In this document: piece after piece, positions 63,276 through 64,000 of the stretch
How the letters are laid out: each line of letters starts with the position of its first letter
Numbering within the stretch: the first letter of the stretch is position 1
Assembly (NCBI RefSeq): GCF_001870435.1
Contig: NZ_MDDR01000020.1
Span: 62,001 to 126,000, forward strand
Length of the DNA stretch: 64,000 nucleotides
Reading direction: 5' to 3'
Source of the DNA: Pseudomonas costantinii
GTDB lineage: Bacteria > Pseudomonadota > Gammaproteobacteria > Pseudomonadales > Pseudomonadaceae
Notes under the pieces: generated by a model
Databases searched by the model: none
Seen by the model: only the letters and a program-made list of their open reading frames with translations
What the model was told of the DNA's origin: nothing
Program-made: the position numbers and the translations under genes

Positions 63276-64000
63276 CCTGGAAAACCGACGTGCAGGGTTG
63301 AGATCAAGCGAACCTGCTCCTCGTATACCTTGGCGAAGTCGCCGCCTGGGAGGCGATCGCTGCCCTGATCTGTCTCGATCAAGCGCTGGTAGTGACGCTG
63401 ATAAGCTCGCCAGTGCCCACCGTCGCTGGAAAACCGCGGCCGCTTATCCTGATATTCGAAGCACATCAGCAGATGGCCAGGGGCGAAAGCGCTGTGTGTA
63501 TTGCGTATCGCACTGCGACAGGCCGCCAACAATGCAACCTGATGGGTTTGTAGATCCCGATGGGCCTGGTTGATGGCCTGCTCGGCGGGCAACCGCCCCA
63601 AATCACCCGCCCCCAGCAGCATCGCCAATGCAGCATCGGCATCAACGCAGTCTTTCAACGGGTTCCGGCTCTTGAGCACCGTGTCGACAGGCGACAGGTT
63701 CAGCTCACCCTTCAGCTCTTCGCAGGTCCGCAAGCTTTGTTGCAACCCCTCGACCCCCATGCGAAGCAGGCGCGCCGCCTTGATTGCCAACGCCTCTCGG
63801 CCAGACCTATCGAGGGTGTCCAGGCCAATGCCCAGTGCTGCCGCGAACTGTGCCCAAAAGGCCTCACTGGCTGGCGGCGGCATCGTGACGGAATGAATCT
63901 GAGGGGTTTCCTGAACGGCTTCAGCCCGTCGGGGTATCGCCAGATGATCTCTGTTAGCAGTACTCTGATCCGCCCACGGTCCAGCCGCGTCGACGCTCTC
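63272..64000 (-). CDS. tagH: Type VI secretion-associated FHA protein TagH (C-terminal part, 5' end outside window)
   Basis: The frame is open from its stop at 63272 to the window edge, 242 codons, so the gene begins to the right of the window. The visible part is the helical C-terminal domain of TagH/Fha proteins: 'RLLRMGVEGLQQSLRTCEELKGEL', 'SRNPLKDCVDADAALAML', 'EQAINQAHRDLQTHQVALLAACRSAI'. The FHA domain itself should lie in the missing N-terminus. TagH binds phosphothreonine and links the Stk1/Stp1 pair to assembly of the secretion machine. The Ala/Pro-rich linker is visible at the very edge. Confidence 0.85.
   Translation of the reverse strand, partial: ESVDAAGPWADQSTANRDHLAIPRRAEAVQETPQIHSVTMPPPASEAFWAQFAAALGIGLDTLDRSGREALAIKAARLLRMGVEGLQQSLRTCEELKGELNLSPVDTVLKSRNPLKDCVDADAALAMLLGAGDLGRLPAEQAINQAHRDLQTHQVALLAACRSAIRNTHSAFAPGHLLMCFEYQDKRPRFSSDGGHWRAYQRHYQRLIETDQGSDRLPGGDFAKVYEEQVRLISTLHVGFPG

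Overview
The window looks like chromosomal DNA of a Pseudomonas of the fluorescens group. The GC content is high, REP/REPIN-type hairpins of the 'gtgggagctggcttgcc' and 'gtggcgagcgggcttg' kinds recur between genes, and most gene families have close Pseudomonas counterparts (180-kDa NAD-glutamate dehydrogenase, AlkB with PraB-like proteins, an H2-like type VI secretion order). No tRNA, rRNA, CRISPR array, prophage or insertion sequence was seen. Family names come from recognising motifs by eye; no search was run.

Region 1 (1-13.3 kb) is mostly metabolism and regulation. It has an SDR, an AhpD-like protein divergent from a MocR regulator, a secreted cupin and Tag glycosylase. A DctA-type symporter follows, with a near-perfect 20-bp palindrome upstream and two GntR/FCD regulators downstream, then a secreted unknown and the 1622-aa NAD-glutamate dehydrogenase. 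Region 2 (13.3-20.7 kb) is a Bat (aerotolerance-type) operon with overlapping genes: MoxR ATPase, DUF58, DUF4381, BatA, a BatB/BatC fusion and BatD. Region 3 (20.7-27.2 kb) holds a small DUF3077/DUF6124-like gene with a strongly folded leader, bracketed by two near-identical ~130-bp palindromic repeats, then sbcD-sbcC-GST. Region 4 (27.2-34 kb) has a 59-aa secreted peptide gene, a periplasmic lactonase, an MMPL/RND transporter paired with a YCF48-like beta-propeller, and a Gfo/Idh/MocA oxidoreductase.

Region 5 (34-51.6 kb) is a lipid and alkane catabolic block. A fadE / FabG4-like SDR / MaoC hydratase / thiolase / fadD set can make a whole beta-oxidation cycle without a FadB-type protein. Next come a FadL channel, two PraB-like secreted proteins, the alkane hydroxylase AlkB, an alpha/beta hydrolase, and a divergent Baeyer-Villiger-type monooxygenase / SDR / ferritin-like di-iron (PF10118) operon. 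A-rich AANAANAA sequences, the Hfq/Crc 'CA' motif of Pseudomonas, lie at or near the ribosome-binding sites of eight genes from 31.5 to 48.3 kb. This suggests that the block and its neighbours share post-transcriptional catabolite repression.

Region 6 (51.6-55.6 kb) has a PTS-EIIC-like membrane domain fused to an EAL phosphodiesterase, a NylB-like serine hydrolase and a small DUF6388-like protein. Region 7 (55.6 kb to the right edge) is the distal part of a type VI secretion cluster on the minus strand: tagH (cut by the window), tssJ, tssK, tssL, tssM, a PP2C phosphatase and a Ser/Thr kinase. This is the order of the fha2-lip2-...-icmF2-stp1-stk1 end of the P. aeruginosa H2 system.
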